From positions 53,762,939 through 53,826,938 of the forward strand of contig OX388351.1 in the NCBI GenBank assembly GCA_947579665.1: a stretch of 64,000 bases of DNA, in the 5' to 3' direction. This DNA comes from Sympetrum striolatum (taxonomy: Eukaryota > Arthropoda > Insecta > Odonata > Libellulidae). Below the pieces are notes generated by a model. The model ran no database searches. It worked only from the letters and a program-made list of their open reading frames with translations, and was not told the DNA's origin. Positions 36,760 to 48,179 of the stretch are shown in pieces; the first letter of the stretch is position 1; each line of letters starts with the position of its first letter. The position numbers and the translations under genes are program-made.

Positions 36760-39480
36760 GTGACCCCCCACATACTTCACCCAGCCAGTTATACTTTTTT
36801 TCTCTAGAAAGGTCTTCATTAAATCAATTTATTTATCCTTGTTTTAATTAAAACACTGCCAACTTCCTTCTAAAATATTTTATATTTCTTTTTTGACGCG
36901 AGCCTAGAGAAAGATTCAGGGTACTTATTCCATTCTGGAATTACTCAATTTAAAAAAGAATATTCAAACTCCATGACCTGAAGAGTCTCCTCCAAGACAC
37001 ACGGTATTTATATGAAATTTGTGATTCAAGGAATCACTAACTTTTTTCAGTGATGGAATTAAAGATAAAGATTATCGAAATTCTTTTACATGAAGGCAAT
37101 ATTTATTCGAACTAAAGTTCCCTTTTTCAGTTTGATGCAGTATGTACCCGGTAACTTATACTTGGGAATGAGTAACGGTTTAAGCGGATTCTTGTAAATA
37201 ATTATTGATTATATACTATTCCTGGTGTCCCGGAATGCTGCTATCGAATTGTTTGCTTGTTGAAATTATAGAAATTATTTAGTCATGACAGAGTTTTTAA
37301 TTGAACTTCAAATGCATAAAATATCGCATGTTAAGAAGCAAGCATTCGTAATCACAAAATCTGAATACATTCTTCATTAACGTAGCAAATTGTTGGTTTA
37401 GATTAGTGGCATGAATATAACGTCCATATTTCATTTAACTTGAGAATTGTAATTATAAACTTCCTGGATCGGATTCATGAGGGCTAGGCGAGTATTTGTT
37501 CAATGTAAGTGGTAACTAAAAAAATTATCTGGGGAACGTTTGTCTCTCCGTGTTATTGACATGAATCCAAACTTATTTATATTCAACGCCCTTGGCTATG
37601 ATCTATTGCTGAACGTGTGCGGCGTATCTCTTACCTTACTCATGGCCTCTGTCTTGGCCTATCTACCTTCTGCAGGAACTCCTCGAGGGATATTCTTGCT
37701 TGCTAACGAATGTTGTTTCCGCACGCAATTTCGAACGTTTATCTCACCCAAGATGTAAATAACAATCAGAATATGACATTTATATGACCAGTTAAAACTG
37801 AAATCACAATTGTGCTACTTAGTTCTGAGGCATAAAATTAATAATATTAATAACAGGGTTGTATAAAGTGTAAACCTATTCCTTTATGGATATATGAATG
37901 AAGTACTGCAACCATGAATTAAATGTGAAGATAACATTTCAATTGTGATTGTAAAGTACTATGGAAGAACTTACTAATGAGTTATGAAGTATTCAATTCA
38001 TGTTATTATGAATCTGAGTAACACTATGCGCAAAGTAATTCGTCTGTGCATTAAATGAAGCATTGAAGCCAATAATACAATTTTAAAATAACCTTAAAAT
38101 TACTAAAGTAAAGTGTGTACCATAGTAGTAAATACTATTGAAAAGAATATAATCTACCAAAAGAGAAAACAGAAATGTTAAGTATAAACTTCTAAATAAA
38201 TAGAAACAAACAAACAAATAAATGAAATAAAATATTGGAAATTGTACAATAGAGTATCATCAGCATAGTTAAAAGGATAAAATTAATATCCAGAGTACCT
38301 CGGATACTAATAGCAGGATTTTTTGTTTTTATTTTTGAAAATTCTTCATTCCTTAATTACCGGTGCCAGAGAATATTTTTCATTTTTTAGGAGTGAGTTA
38401 AAGGTGTTATTTTTGGAAGCAGCAATGACATTTCTAAAACTGTGTATACGCAGATGGAATAAAACATTACTTCTTTTTCTTGTTGTGTCATTGCGGATCA
38501 TTTTTACCTTTCAGATATTGTTTAATACTCCTAGCAAGGGTTAAATTGGAATTTGAAAATGTAGATTAAAGTGATAGGTGTTTGATATAATTAGTAGAAG
38601 CTATTCGTAACTTATTTGAGTTGTCGAATGAATGTTCCTTGTAGGTGGCTTTGAAAAATGATTTCTATAGCCGTTAGGCGTATTAACTGTCAATTTTGTT
38701 CTGAAAATTTTTAACATTATTCTTCTTCTTCACATTTCCCTCAAATAATTAAGAAAAACACGTTTGGAATTTCAACATAATCATCTTTCTCAATGTGTGC
38801 ACTTTTAGCACAGTGTCTCAGTTCTTCATCCATAGATGGCGTTGATGTGTAAGTAAAAGTACCTGATCTGCAAACGATAATCGTGGTTTATAATGGGTTA
38901 ATCAGCAGTAGCAAGTCTTTTAGATAAATAAGCTAACTCATGCTCATTTAGGTCAATATCTCTGGAAAGCTTGGAATTAATACACCGCCTGCTGCATCAC
39001 TCCGTGGTACTTTCCATTTCACATATATACTTAGTTTAACGATAATAAGTTCGTATGATGAATGTTTATTAACAAAGTAATAATAAACTGATTCAAGTAA
39101 ATGATCTTGCAACTGTAATTATATAATTTTTAACCGTTATATTTCGTATTCAAGGGTGAATTTTTTATTCAGTTAATTAAATGTGAAAACAATGAATTTA
39201 AATTTCTAAACAATCCCATTTACTATACCTATTATTCCTTATTTTTGGGTGAGAAAGTAACAGAAAAAGGAATTTAATTTAGTTGTTAACATTTTTACCA
39301 TCATATTAATAGATTCCTTAACGGAAAATTAATAGAGACGGAGAGAGTGAGAATTTTAATTTTTTCTCTGGATTATTGATATATTTAGTCTATTATCTCA
39401 TCTATCTTCTTTATTGAATATCTAGCAAAAAAATGCTCAAATAATTCATGACAGAAGATTAACACAAAGGATATTTTTAG
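36760..39480. other. AT-rich noncoding DNA, nothing recognised
   Basis: Several 70-codon frames occur without motifs. Confidence 0.45.
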
Positions 39481-39482
39481 TA

Positions 39483-39660
39483 AATTAGTACAGAGTGCGC
39501 TTTCAGAAGATGTAAAGGATAAATTGCGGCTTCCCTTTATATAGGCCGTTCTGATGCTGCGAGGAAGATCAGGGAAATAGATGCTAGAATGTATCGATTC
39601 AAGAATTCATTTTTTCCGCGAACGATACGCGGAAGTAATTGATGGAGAAAGTAGAGACAT
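39483..39660 (+). mobile_element. LINE remnant, last residues of reverse transcriptase ORF
   Basis: A forward frame gives YIGRSDAARKIREIDARMYR and then FPRTIRGSN followed by a stop. The copy at 50.56 kb has YLGRSDNDRKLREIDARTNR and FPRTIR in the same order and frame after its break. The shared 3' UTR is partly visible as TTGCATCTACGCCGAAATGCG. Upstream residues are frame-shifted. Confidence 0.8.
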
Positions 39661-39991
39661 GTTGCTTGCATCTACGCCGAAATGCGACTACAATATTTAA
39701 CATACACTTGGATATACATTAATGATACCGAGATATGTATGACGCTGGATAGTACCTCCAATTCTATCGCATTTAACTAAACGCTATGAAATGTCTTATA
39801 TATAGATTAATTGAGCTACATTTATGTGGAAGTTTTCATTTTTTGTATTCTGGATCATGTCTTTTTAAAGTGAGTGACTCCTCATCTTTTCGAGTAGGTT
39901 CATTCCATCTTCGGAGCTATTCATAATCTCTCTTGTTGAGGTTCAATGCTCGAGGATACAACGAATATTAGGAATAACGACTGAGTAGATA

Positions 39992-40368
39992 TGCCGTACA
40001 CTTATACACGTGTATAAGCAGAGTTTTTCAGCACATTTTTTACATTGAAAAAGCCTCCCTCAGCTTATACTCGAGTGAGTGTCCCATTTCTATTCTCCCG
40101 TGGAAAAAGTCTTCCATGGCTGGAAATCCGCTTGTAAATTCATTTGCTTTCATTCTCGCTCAGTTATAAATTCTTTTAACAATTCAACCGATTGACACCT
40201 CAATTACAATTAGTTATTGATGTCAATTTCTATTTGGAAATTTAATAGTACCATCTAATTTTCCCACCCTAGTCGCATACTCGAGTCAATTAGTTTTCCG
40301 AGTTTTTGTGATAAAGTCAGGTACCTCGGCTTATATTCGGGCTAGCTTATATTCGAGTATGTACGATA
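39992..40368. mobile_element. MITE-like element with GCCGTAYA...CTTATA ends
   Basis: The left end ATGCCGTACACTTATACACGTGTATAAGC and the right end GGCTTATATTCGGGCTAGCTTATATTCGAGTATGTACGAT are imperfect inverse copies. The internal words CAGCTTATACTCGAG (40077) and GCATACTCGAGTCAA (40274) repeat the same motif. The left end contains an 18-bp perfect palindrome (40001-40018). Element type cannot be assigned. Confidence 0.55.
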
Positions 40369-40379
40369 TTTATTCATTA

Positions 40380-42130
40380 GTTTTATTCCCTTATTATTTA
40401 AATAGGAATGATCTGAGTTGTAATGGTGTGCGAGAAAATTTTAGGCATTTCTGTAATTATTTTGTTATTATTATTATCATTATTAATAAATGCATCTGCA
40501 GATAGGTTTTCACCAGGTAGCAGAGCTTGAATAAACGAAACTACCATATAATGATAGTCATTATATATTATTATAAAGGGCAAGTCGTAAAAAAATGCAT
40601 GATCGAAAACCGAACACCATCAATTTAAAAGAATCATCAAAAAGTTGTAAAAACAAATACAATAATAATAATAATTTTATATTTTTCATCACTGATTCAA
40701 TACTTAGTCATCAGTTAATGTATTCATTATAATATTACCTCACTGCTGTTCACCATCATAAAATCACCATAACTGTTCACTGATTAACTTCAATACACTT
40801 ATTAGATTATATCTACTATTATACTTATTATTATATCTTTGAATATACGCGCAAAGAATCTTCTCATGGAATTAAATGTTTTCTGGGAATTCAAACTCGT
40901 TTACTTGAATTCCTCCGGCGTAATCTCATGTCTATTCTCTTAAGATACGACCTCCTGGTATACGCTGGCTAAGAATAAGACTCCTTGCGAAAGGTTTCTC
41001 ATATTATCCAAAGAGACCTCAGATCTTACTTTTCCATCCGTGGCCGAGCGATCTGTTGACCTAAAAATTAGAATGAAACCCAACCGCTGACCGGAAGTGA
41101 CGCAAGAGGGTCACTTGCGCAAATTGGAAAACCTGGAAAAATGGATAGCGCTCGCGATGAATCGCCGAAGTTCGTAATTCACTGTTACGCAAGAAAGGAA
41201 ATACGATTATCGCGGAAAGAAGTAGCAATTATTCTAAATTCGAGTTTCGATGCTTGATTTCAGAGGCTGAAAGTCTGCCATTAATCATGATTGTTTTACT
41301 CGTAAAAAGTAATATTTTCATCGAATAATATATCCACACAATTTAACCAAATTTTTAAATGCAATAATAATTGTTTGGTTCAATGAAGACCAAATATGAC
41401 ATTGTCCACTAAATTGTATATTAGGTTGGATAAACGGTCGATCGTTCCTTATTGTCGTGCTAAATATTTGGCCTATTATTTATTCTGGTACTTAATTATG
41501 TGACGAGAAGTTTGATTGAAAATCTTATTGTGTAGTCTTTCTACGATTATCATTCAATCACTTCATTTATTACTGAAAAAGTAATTTTTAAATCAACTTG
41601 GTGATGAAGTGATTAACTATTTGTTTTCTATTATCCTCCATTCGAATTAAAAAATATTTGGTCTAATAATTTAAAAATGAGAGTTAATTATCAAAGGTGC
41701 TGGAACACCAAGCTATATATACTAGAGATTGTATCGTAAACATAATTAGGCAATCTCTTACCTGTCTGACTTGATGCATGGTTATTAAATCAAACGCTGG
41801 TATTTATGATTATACTTACGTCTCAATACATGGTGCATTATAATGATATCGTTTGAACTATCGTAAGCATTAATCGAAAAATAAATTTAATATAAAAACC
41901 TTCAAATTGGGTATATTTAAAGGTTGCTAGCTACATATTAAACTTACATTGAAAACAATTAGGAAATAGAACATTCAATAGATATTATATTACTTAAAAA
42001 TAATTTACTTTTCGAAGCTCTTATAGTAACACCTGATTGCGACACATTACGACGCAGAGAAATTGTTGAATCGTCCGAATATTTATTCTGTTTTATTAAG
42101 TTACTTTTAAGTACCTGGTTCACATTTGCG
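40380..42130. other. AT-rich noncoding DNA with small GC-richer patch at 41.0-41.2 kb
   Basis: GTGGCCGAGCGATCTG near 41040 resembles a tRNA D arm, but no B box follows. Nothing else was recognised. Confidence 0.4.
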
Positions 42131-42144
42131 ATGACTAAAATATT

Positions 42145-42264
42145 TGTCAGAAGTGGGATTTGAACCCACGCCCTCATACGAGGACCAGAACACCCATTTA
42201 CCCGTCTCATACGGGTAAGGCATTGCCTTGAGTCTGGCGCCTTAGACCGCTCGGCCATCCTGAC
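42145..42264 (-). tRNA. tRNA-Leu(CAA): tRNA-Leu (anticodon CAA), intron-containing
   Basis: A 120-nt minus-strand gene. The 5' half up to anticodon CAA and G37 is identical to the 17.0-kb gene. The 36-nt intron differs but keeps a hairpin (ACCCGTATGAGACGGGT). The B-box region is GGTTCAAATCC, a normal variant, since position 57 may be either purine. Acceptor GTCAGGA/TTCTGAC and discriminator A are intact, and TTTT follows the 3' end on the minus strand. Expected to be functional. Confidence 0.95.
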
Positions 42265-43150
42265 ATATACTGTACGTAGCTAAATTAAACATTATCCCTG
42301 GTCAAAGGGTGTTTTCCATTGATGGTTTGTTCTTTTGTCGAATAACACTGTATGAATTTAAAATAGGTATTTATTTTCCAGCATCCCCGTATTTTTTGCC
42401 CAAATTTTAAGATATTCCCCCGTTAACCATAAATATAATCCTCACACGAATTTGTTGTACGTCAATCCACTTGACTCTGAAAGCATGTTTGAGAGTTGCA
42501 TTTGTAGTGAATTGCGATGAATTTGGGGAATCATCATCTTATATTCGTTACTTTAAGAGATATTGCAGGAGAGATATTAAAGATGAAAATCGAGGTCTAA
42601 GAAATGCAAGAGGTTACTGCATTGTTTATAAAGTAGCTAAGTAAAGCTATAACAAAAGGACCACGAAAGTTTTTAGTGCGATGTACTACGAACGATAAAC
42701 TTTGTTCTTGAAATGACTTCATGAAATTAAATAGATTATGAGATTTGCACGGTGTATGTTGGATTTTTTTTAAAAAGACGATTCGTCTTTAGTGATTTCA
42801 TTTTAAGGCATTTCATCTACTGATATTACGACCTCAACCCTCACGTAAGATTTTTTCAACCGGTAATAAATGCGTTTTGAATATTTTTTCAGAGAGAGTT
42901 TTCGATATTCCTTTTTGAATTGGAAAGTGGGAATACTCTGCAGCTTTTCTCATATTTATTTCGAATCTCAAAACCCCTTGGCTGATAAGTTTCTCATTTT
43001 ATTAAAAAATGCTCCGGGTTCAATCTCAGATCATTTAGAGAACCCTTCATAAAAAGTTCATGTAATTTTCTATGGCAAATATTGTTTATTACGTTGGAAG
43101 GAATCATGAAGAATGAATGCCCAACTCAGTTCTAATAGAATATTTATCTG
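42265..43150. other. noncoding DNA, nothing recognised
   Basis: No landmark was found between the tRNA gene and the degenerate repeat array. Confidence 0.45.
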
Positions 43151-43154
43151 AAAT

Positions 43155-43570
43155 ACCTTCTTGAAACATGAAGTATTCCTGGAGTGAATTGTCTATTGGA
43201 TGAATCGATTCTCGTATGATAATTCCTTGGGTGAACATATTTGGACGTGTTTTCATTGGATGAATTGTTCCCTTGACTAATTGTCTTTGGGCGAAACGTC
43301 TGTTGTATATAGGTTTTTGGGGCAAATCGGGTCTATGGTAAAAAAATCCTCGGATGATAATTTATGGGCGAGTTGTCTGTGGATGATTAATCCCCTGGGT
43401 AAACTGTCCTCATGTGAAAAGTCTGTTGGATTGAACGAGTCTTAGGCTTATCGAGTCTTGGGTGAAAAGTCCTCTTGTCATAATTTATTGACGAATTGTC
43501 TCTGGATGATTTGACTCCCGGGTAAACTGTCCTTGAATGGTGGAATTTCTCTCGGATGAAAAGTCTAAAT
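43155..43570. repeat. degenerate GGATGAATTGTCTTTGGGTGAA-type tandem repeat
   Basis: Words such as GGATGAATTGTC, TTGGGTGAA, CTGGGTAAACTGTCCT and GATGAAAAGTCT alternate at about 14-16 bp steps. A higher-order repeat is visible: AATTTATGGGCGAGTTGTCTGTGGATGATT (43359) recurs 123 bp later as AATTTATTGACGAATTGTCTCTGGATGATT (43482). Two reverse open frames crossing it are repeat artefacts. Confidence 0.75.
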
Positions 43571-43669
43571 TCTGGAAATAATGATTCCAAAAAAATAATT
43601 CCTGGCGATGGAACTCAGAGATGCTTCGAGAATTTTTCAACCTATGAAAAAAGTAACGAAAATTAATAA

Positions 43670-44000
43670 TGAATTCCGTCCGCCAGATTTCTCGATTCGG
43701 CGATAAGGTTAATTACCTTGTTTTCGAAATTCGTTAACGTCCAAAGAGACATTAATGGTTCTGCATCGCCGCGCTAAACTCCGAAGCAGTAAAAGCCGTG
43801 GCCTGTCCCTTATTTCAGATCGTTCCATGTCCTGCTGCGCCTTGATTAACTTTTGATTAAAATCCGCACCCGCTGAAATGCAACCTCCTTTTACGTGGCC
43901 GTTTCAAACGCTCGTAAACATGTTCAGACATTTTGAGCGATGTGTACCGATGCCATTAACGGCGGGGATCTAATGAGAATAGTAAAACGGAATTAATGGG
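43670..44000. promoter_or_regulatory. candidate conserved noncoding / enhancer-like island
   Basis: A GC-richer block with many homeodomain-like cores (TTAATTACC, CATTAATGG, GATTAAC, GATTAAAA, CCATTAACGG, AATTAATGGGG) and no open frame of note. The clustering suggests a regulatory element, but nothing here proves conservation. Confidence 0.3.
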
Positions 44001-44789
44001 GAACGAGGTTAGAAATCAGGAACGTACACTATTTCGGGGAAGAATTGCGATTCGAAAAAGCAATGCGGAAATGTACACAAATCTCAAACTTTCTGTTTAT
44101 CTCCTACCGGGAAAAATGCGAAATGTTTTCCTTCCTCTTCCAGATTTGAGTAGGAAATTATCCATTTGAGTCGTTGTGAGAAGGAAATGGAATCTTATTT
44201 TTTATTTATCTTCGGAATATAAATCCTTTTGATGGCTGTTAACGGTGTTTTTTATCAAAATTGTGTGCAAACCTAAGGTTGCTATAGCAACAGACGCCAT
44301 TCTTCCGTTCGATATTCTCATTATAATTTCTTTTTTCGAATCCTCGAAAGATGTTTTTCATTGAAATTATTCGGTTTAAGGAACACATCAGGAATGCTAA
44401 GAATCGGCCTGGATTCTTCGGCAGCTTGTAAGATTGGCAATTTGTGACATAAAACCACTAATTTTAATATCAATCGGAAATCAAATTCAAATTGTCTCAA
44501 TTTATAGAAAGTATGCAATATCTTAATAATGAGATCATCTAGAGCCAAGTTAAACACTATGGATACGATGAATTTGGAGTAAAATGTGTTTTAATATGCC
44601 TAACAGAGACAAAATCAATCGATACCATCGAAAATTGAAAACTGATCAAAATAAATTCGTTGACTACTCTCAGTTTATTTATTTATTAATCAAAACTGCA
44701 AATAGGCACAAGGCCATGTGGTAGTCATATCGTGGGGGGAAGGAAATGACATAATTTAGGCTATTAGAGATGCTAATAGGGAGGAATGA

Positions 44790-44870
44790 ATAATGGTGGT
44801 GCATTACACCCCCTTCCATACGCCACTGGCGGCTCGCAGGGTATATATCTAAATCTAAATTGTATGAAGC
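44790..44870 (+). mobile_element. LINE 3' UTR remnant
   Basis: ATTACACCCCCTTCCATACGCCACTGGCGGCTCGCAGGGTATATATCTAAATCTAAAT matches the 3' end at 50.97 kb, including the CGCC/GGCG hairpin, here with an ACT loop. Confidence 0.75.
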
Positions 44871-44906
44871 CTCCATCTCCTACGATTCTATTCACTAAAA
44901 GTTGAG

Positions 44907-44963
44907 CTGTGTTTAAGGCCTCCTCTGTGTTTAAGGCCCCCTCCTGTGTTTAAGGCCCCCTTA
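44907..44963. repeat. tandem repeat, 18-19 bp x 3
   Basis: CTGTGTTTAAGGCCYCCTC occurs three times head to tail (44907, 44925, 44944). Confidence 0.9.
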
Positions 44964-45550
44964 TTGCACCATAAAGATGACTACTTTTTAAGGTTTGACT
45001 CATATCAGTGTTAAAAATTCGCAAATGATGTGATATTTTAATTTTCAGCAAAGTGATCGAAAGCCTTTATCTTTATTAAAATATTTCAATTGCATGTAAA
45101 AAAGTTATCTTTTATACTAATGAATATCTATTGTTTCTGTTTGTTAAAAGCGAATTACGCTTAAATTAAATACAATACAGATGGAAAATCATAAGAAATT
45201 GTTAGAAAGATTGATAAATAATACATAATGAATACCATTTGGATGTTTGAAACAAGAAGAAATTGGCAATGGTTAGCCTGAGATTATCAAATCTTTGTGC
45301 AATAGTCTAAAGTCTAATCAGAGAGATGAAATAATTATTTATTCCTGGAGATTTGAAAACGAATTTCAAAGTATATTCACAGAAACAACTAATTATTAAT
45401 CTGAACATTAATTTTTCTTTAGTTTACCACTTTTTTCTGTACGAGGTAAAAGAAAATTAGAGCAGATATGAATACCCGATTGTTTGAAAATGTTTAGTTA
45501 AAAGTCATTTATTTATTTACGGGATTTGACGTACCATGGGCTAAAAATTT

Positions 45551-45671
45551 TGTCAGAAGTGGGATTCGAACCCACGCCCTCATACGAGGACCAGAATACC
45601 CAAACTACCCGTTTTGTACGGGCAAGGAAGCTCCTTGAGTCTGGCGCCTTAGACCGCTCGGCCATCCTGAC
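45551..45671 (-). tRNA. tRNA-Leu(CAA): tRNA-Leu (anticodon CAA), intron-containing
   Basis: A 121-nt minus-strand gene. It has an intact acceptor stem, D arm and anticodon stem-loop with CAA, a 37-nt intron with the hairpin CCCGTACAAAACGGG, variable arm, and a perfect GGTTCGAATCC B box. The exon sequence matches the 17.0- and 42.1-kb genes except in the variable arm. A TTTTT run lies just past the 3' end on the minus strand. Expected to be functional. Confidence 0.95.
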
Positions 45672-46890
45672 AGTTAAAAGTATTTAGTTTACCAAATACT
45701 ATGTATCCTTTAGTCGTCTGTACTACTAATTCGTCTTCTAACTGAATTAGCACAGGGTTTGAGAGCTTTGTCCCGTCTCTTTAACGCTATTGTCATCAAA
45801 ATAATCTCCATATGATCATTTCTTCTTTTTGGTATGTCCCTCTATTCTTGCCTTTTCTAATTGCTAATAGAGTTCAAATGAACAAAAACGAGTCTTACGT
45901 CAATGGTAGAATTACTATAGAATTAATTTGGAGCTTCTTCGGATATCACATAAAAAACGCCAATTGAAATATTCGCTATCTGAACTCTTTATTAATAGAG
46001 ATTTTGTATTAGGAATAGAATCAATTTGTATAATTCCATATATGCTTTTTTCTTTTATAAATCTGAATTAAATTTCTGAAAATTAAAATAAGTTGTAGAT
46101 AAATATTTCCTTGGAAAGAAAGGTCCGAAAAAAATTTCAGTTAAATAATTGCGAGCTCGTTTGGATAGATTTTTCTCTCTAATAATGTATAGTAATAAAG
46201 GCTGTCAATGTTATTACCGTACGCTACTATAACATCAAATTCAGTTATTACAAATAATACCCATAGCTCTTTCCTCGTTGTTTATCCCCAAGGTAATATT
46301 TTATTGGAATTATTCAATTAATTTCATAGATTTGACCTCGTATTGCGATTTTTTAATTATGTTTGATGTGCTTGATTAAATTTGATAACACAAGTTGCAA
46401 TACACCCCTTAAGTTATGCGGCTGCAAGTAAAAAACGGCATCTTACCAATTATAACGTATAATATACTATAGCTATGGATCAATGATTTGATTACATAGA
46501 TAAAATTAACAATTTAAATGTGATATTATAAGTAAATGGTGAACATACGTTATACCAGCAATAATGTTGAAAAATCGGATTGATTTCTGATCAAATGAAC
46601 GTTATGAAGCGATACTGGATAGAATTTCATCACAATAAACTATTTTAACCTGTAAATCTGTAGAATCCTACATTATCAATATCAAAGATACGAATGGAGT
46701 TTATCGATTCTAAAATCTATAAAATAAGACAATTGAAATATATATTAAATGAGATAATGGAAATATATTAAATTAAATAATCGTTAAGTTGATATTAGTT
46801 AGTAGATATCGCGTACTTCAAAAATTTTATTCTACTACTTATTCTTACCTTGGATTACCTTTTCATATTTTCAAAAAAGGCACTGGAGCG
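45672..46890. other. AT-rich noncoding DNA, little recognised
   Basis: ACACCCCTTAAGTTATGCGGCTGCAAG at about 46402 faintly recalls the LINE 3' UTR, but it is too diverged to call. Confidence 0.4.
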
Positions 46891-46896
46891 TTGTAG

Positions 46897-47154
46897 TTAA
46901 ATCTTGGGATGATAACACTCAATCTTCCTGAGTGTGTTTATCGTCGCTAAATCTTTTCCCCCCCAGCTGCTGAGATGATACCCTGTTTCATTGTCCTCTC
47001 CAAATTCAAGAAGCAAGAATGCTTTTTCCATCCCTTTGATATCTGAATAACAAGCTTTGGCAATGATCTCTTCCACGGATTCTTGGCGCGTTTCATCCCA
47101 GAGATATCTCATTTTTCTCTCGAGAGAGAGGAAAAGAAAAAGCTCGCGACTCAC
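46897..47154 (-). other. unassigned open frame next to candidate exon
   Basis: From the ATG near 47115 the reverse frame encodes about 71 residues (MRYLWDETRQESVEEIIAKA...) with mixed, protein-like composition and no domain I recognise. It lies just past the GTGAGT donor of the 47.2-kb candidate exon, in a different frame from that exon's ATG. It could be intronic chance sequence, an intron-retained product or a separate short ORF. Confidence 0.2.
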
Positions 47155-47605
47155 CTTCGATTTTTTCGGAAGTTTTTAAGTTCCCGCAGACGATTCTCTG
47201 CTCGATTTCCAAAGCCGACTGCAAGACATCCGAGCTGAACATGTCTCAAGGACAAGGCTTGTCAGGTTGGCACGTAACCGTCGCGAAAGATGCCATTTTT
47301 TCAGTGGGAAAGGTAAAAGAAAGACGTCTTTCCCACGAGATTCTCCCTAAAAACCGCACGAGGGGTACCAATGGCTCGGTATCGGTTCTGCCGTGGAATG
47401 CGGAGGACGATGCCTCCGCAGACATTCCCTCAGATCGAGTTTCCGGCGCGATGCACTTTGCTTCGTTCATGCTTGTGGTGCAGTGTTCCCTTTGATTGGC
47501 TACCGAGAGAAATTGCAGTTTAGGCCATGCGATACGATGGCCTGCTGCCAGGAGAGGATATAGAAGCTTGACAGGGAGATTTTGTAGCGTTTTCGCACCA
47601 CTAAT
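47155..47605 (-). other. candidate exon with acceptor, start codon and donor
   Basis: On the minus strand TTTTAACTGTTATTTTCAG precedes 47605 (branch-like TTTTAAC, pyrimidine tract, CAG). ATCGAAG|GTGAGT ends the segment at 47155, a near-ideal donor. No frame is open over all 451 nt. However, an ATG at 47242-47240 with purine at -3 opens a 29-codon frame (MFSSDVLQSALEIEQRIVCG...) that runs into the donor. It fits a leader exon with the start of a coding region. The frame that follows the acceptor is also open for 118 codons before a TGA. No homologue recognised. Confidence 0.35.
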
Positions 47606-47814
47606 CTGAAAATAACAGTTAAAATAAGTGAGCATATTGCAAAGCGCAAACCAGAGAATTTCTGCAGAAAATGATTGAGTTAAATTATAAGATAATAACA
47701 ATATATTAACTGTTAACGCAAAAATAAGATAATAACCGTATATTATCTCTCCTTAGCTTCCCCTTAAATTTCTGTATAAATGAAAAAGAAAAGAAATTCC
47801 GGTGCCATGTACAG

Positions 47815-47891
47815 TACTGGCCAAAATTAACGCACCACCTCCCTGGCGATCCTAACGACCGGTGGTGCGTTAATTTTGGCCAGGTGTGTAC
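47815..47891. mobile_element. foldback MITE remnant, 21-bp perfect inverted repeat
   Basis: GGCCAAAATTAACGCACCACC and its exact inverse are separated by about 21 bp (TCCCTGGCGATCCTAACGACC). TA lies outside on the left (AGTACTGGCC). The arms are those of a Tc1/mariner-like terminal repeat with almost the whole interior deleted. The hammerhead-like repeat family begins directly at its right edge. Confidence 0.75.
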
Positions 47892-48175
47892 CTGAAGATG
47901 AATCGCAAGAGTCGAAATAGGTAGTGAAGTAAAATTTCTTGTGAAAACTACCGAGTAATTTCACATTTATATATTATTTTCATATTTATTTTCGTCAGCA
48001 TCAGACCATTCAGCTTTGAATCTCTGACATTAGCCTTAGAAATGCATTTACCATGTTAAATAAAATGAATGTTCAAATCCAATCCAATCACCTCCTCACA
48101 CTTGAAGATGGTGTTGTGACATCGAAACTGGTTGTATCTTTGTTAATATTTTCTGAAAGAAATATATATTTAGTT
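47892..48175 (+). mobile_element. repeat family with two hammerhead-like motifs (copy 2)
   Basis: Forward copy of the family seen reversed at 26.35-26.60 kb. Motif 1 is CTGAAGATG...TCGAAATAGGTA near 47892-47922. Motif 2 is TTGAAGATG...TCGAAACTGGTT near 48103-48133. It ends in TTTTCTGAAAGAAATA like the other copy. Confidence 0.65.
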
Positions 48176-48179
48176 TCTA

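Noticed and set aside
41036..41110. tRNA D-arm-like GTGGCCGAGCGATCTG
   Set aside because: No B box, acceptor pairing or variable arm follows.
47241..47495. Forward 84-codon frame opposite the 47-kb exon candidate
   Set aside because: Antisense shadow in a GC-richer island. The splice signals favour the minus strand.
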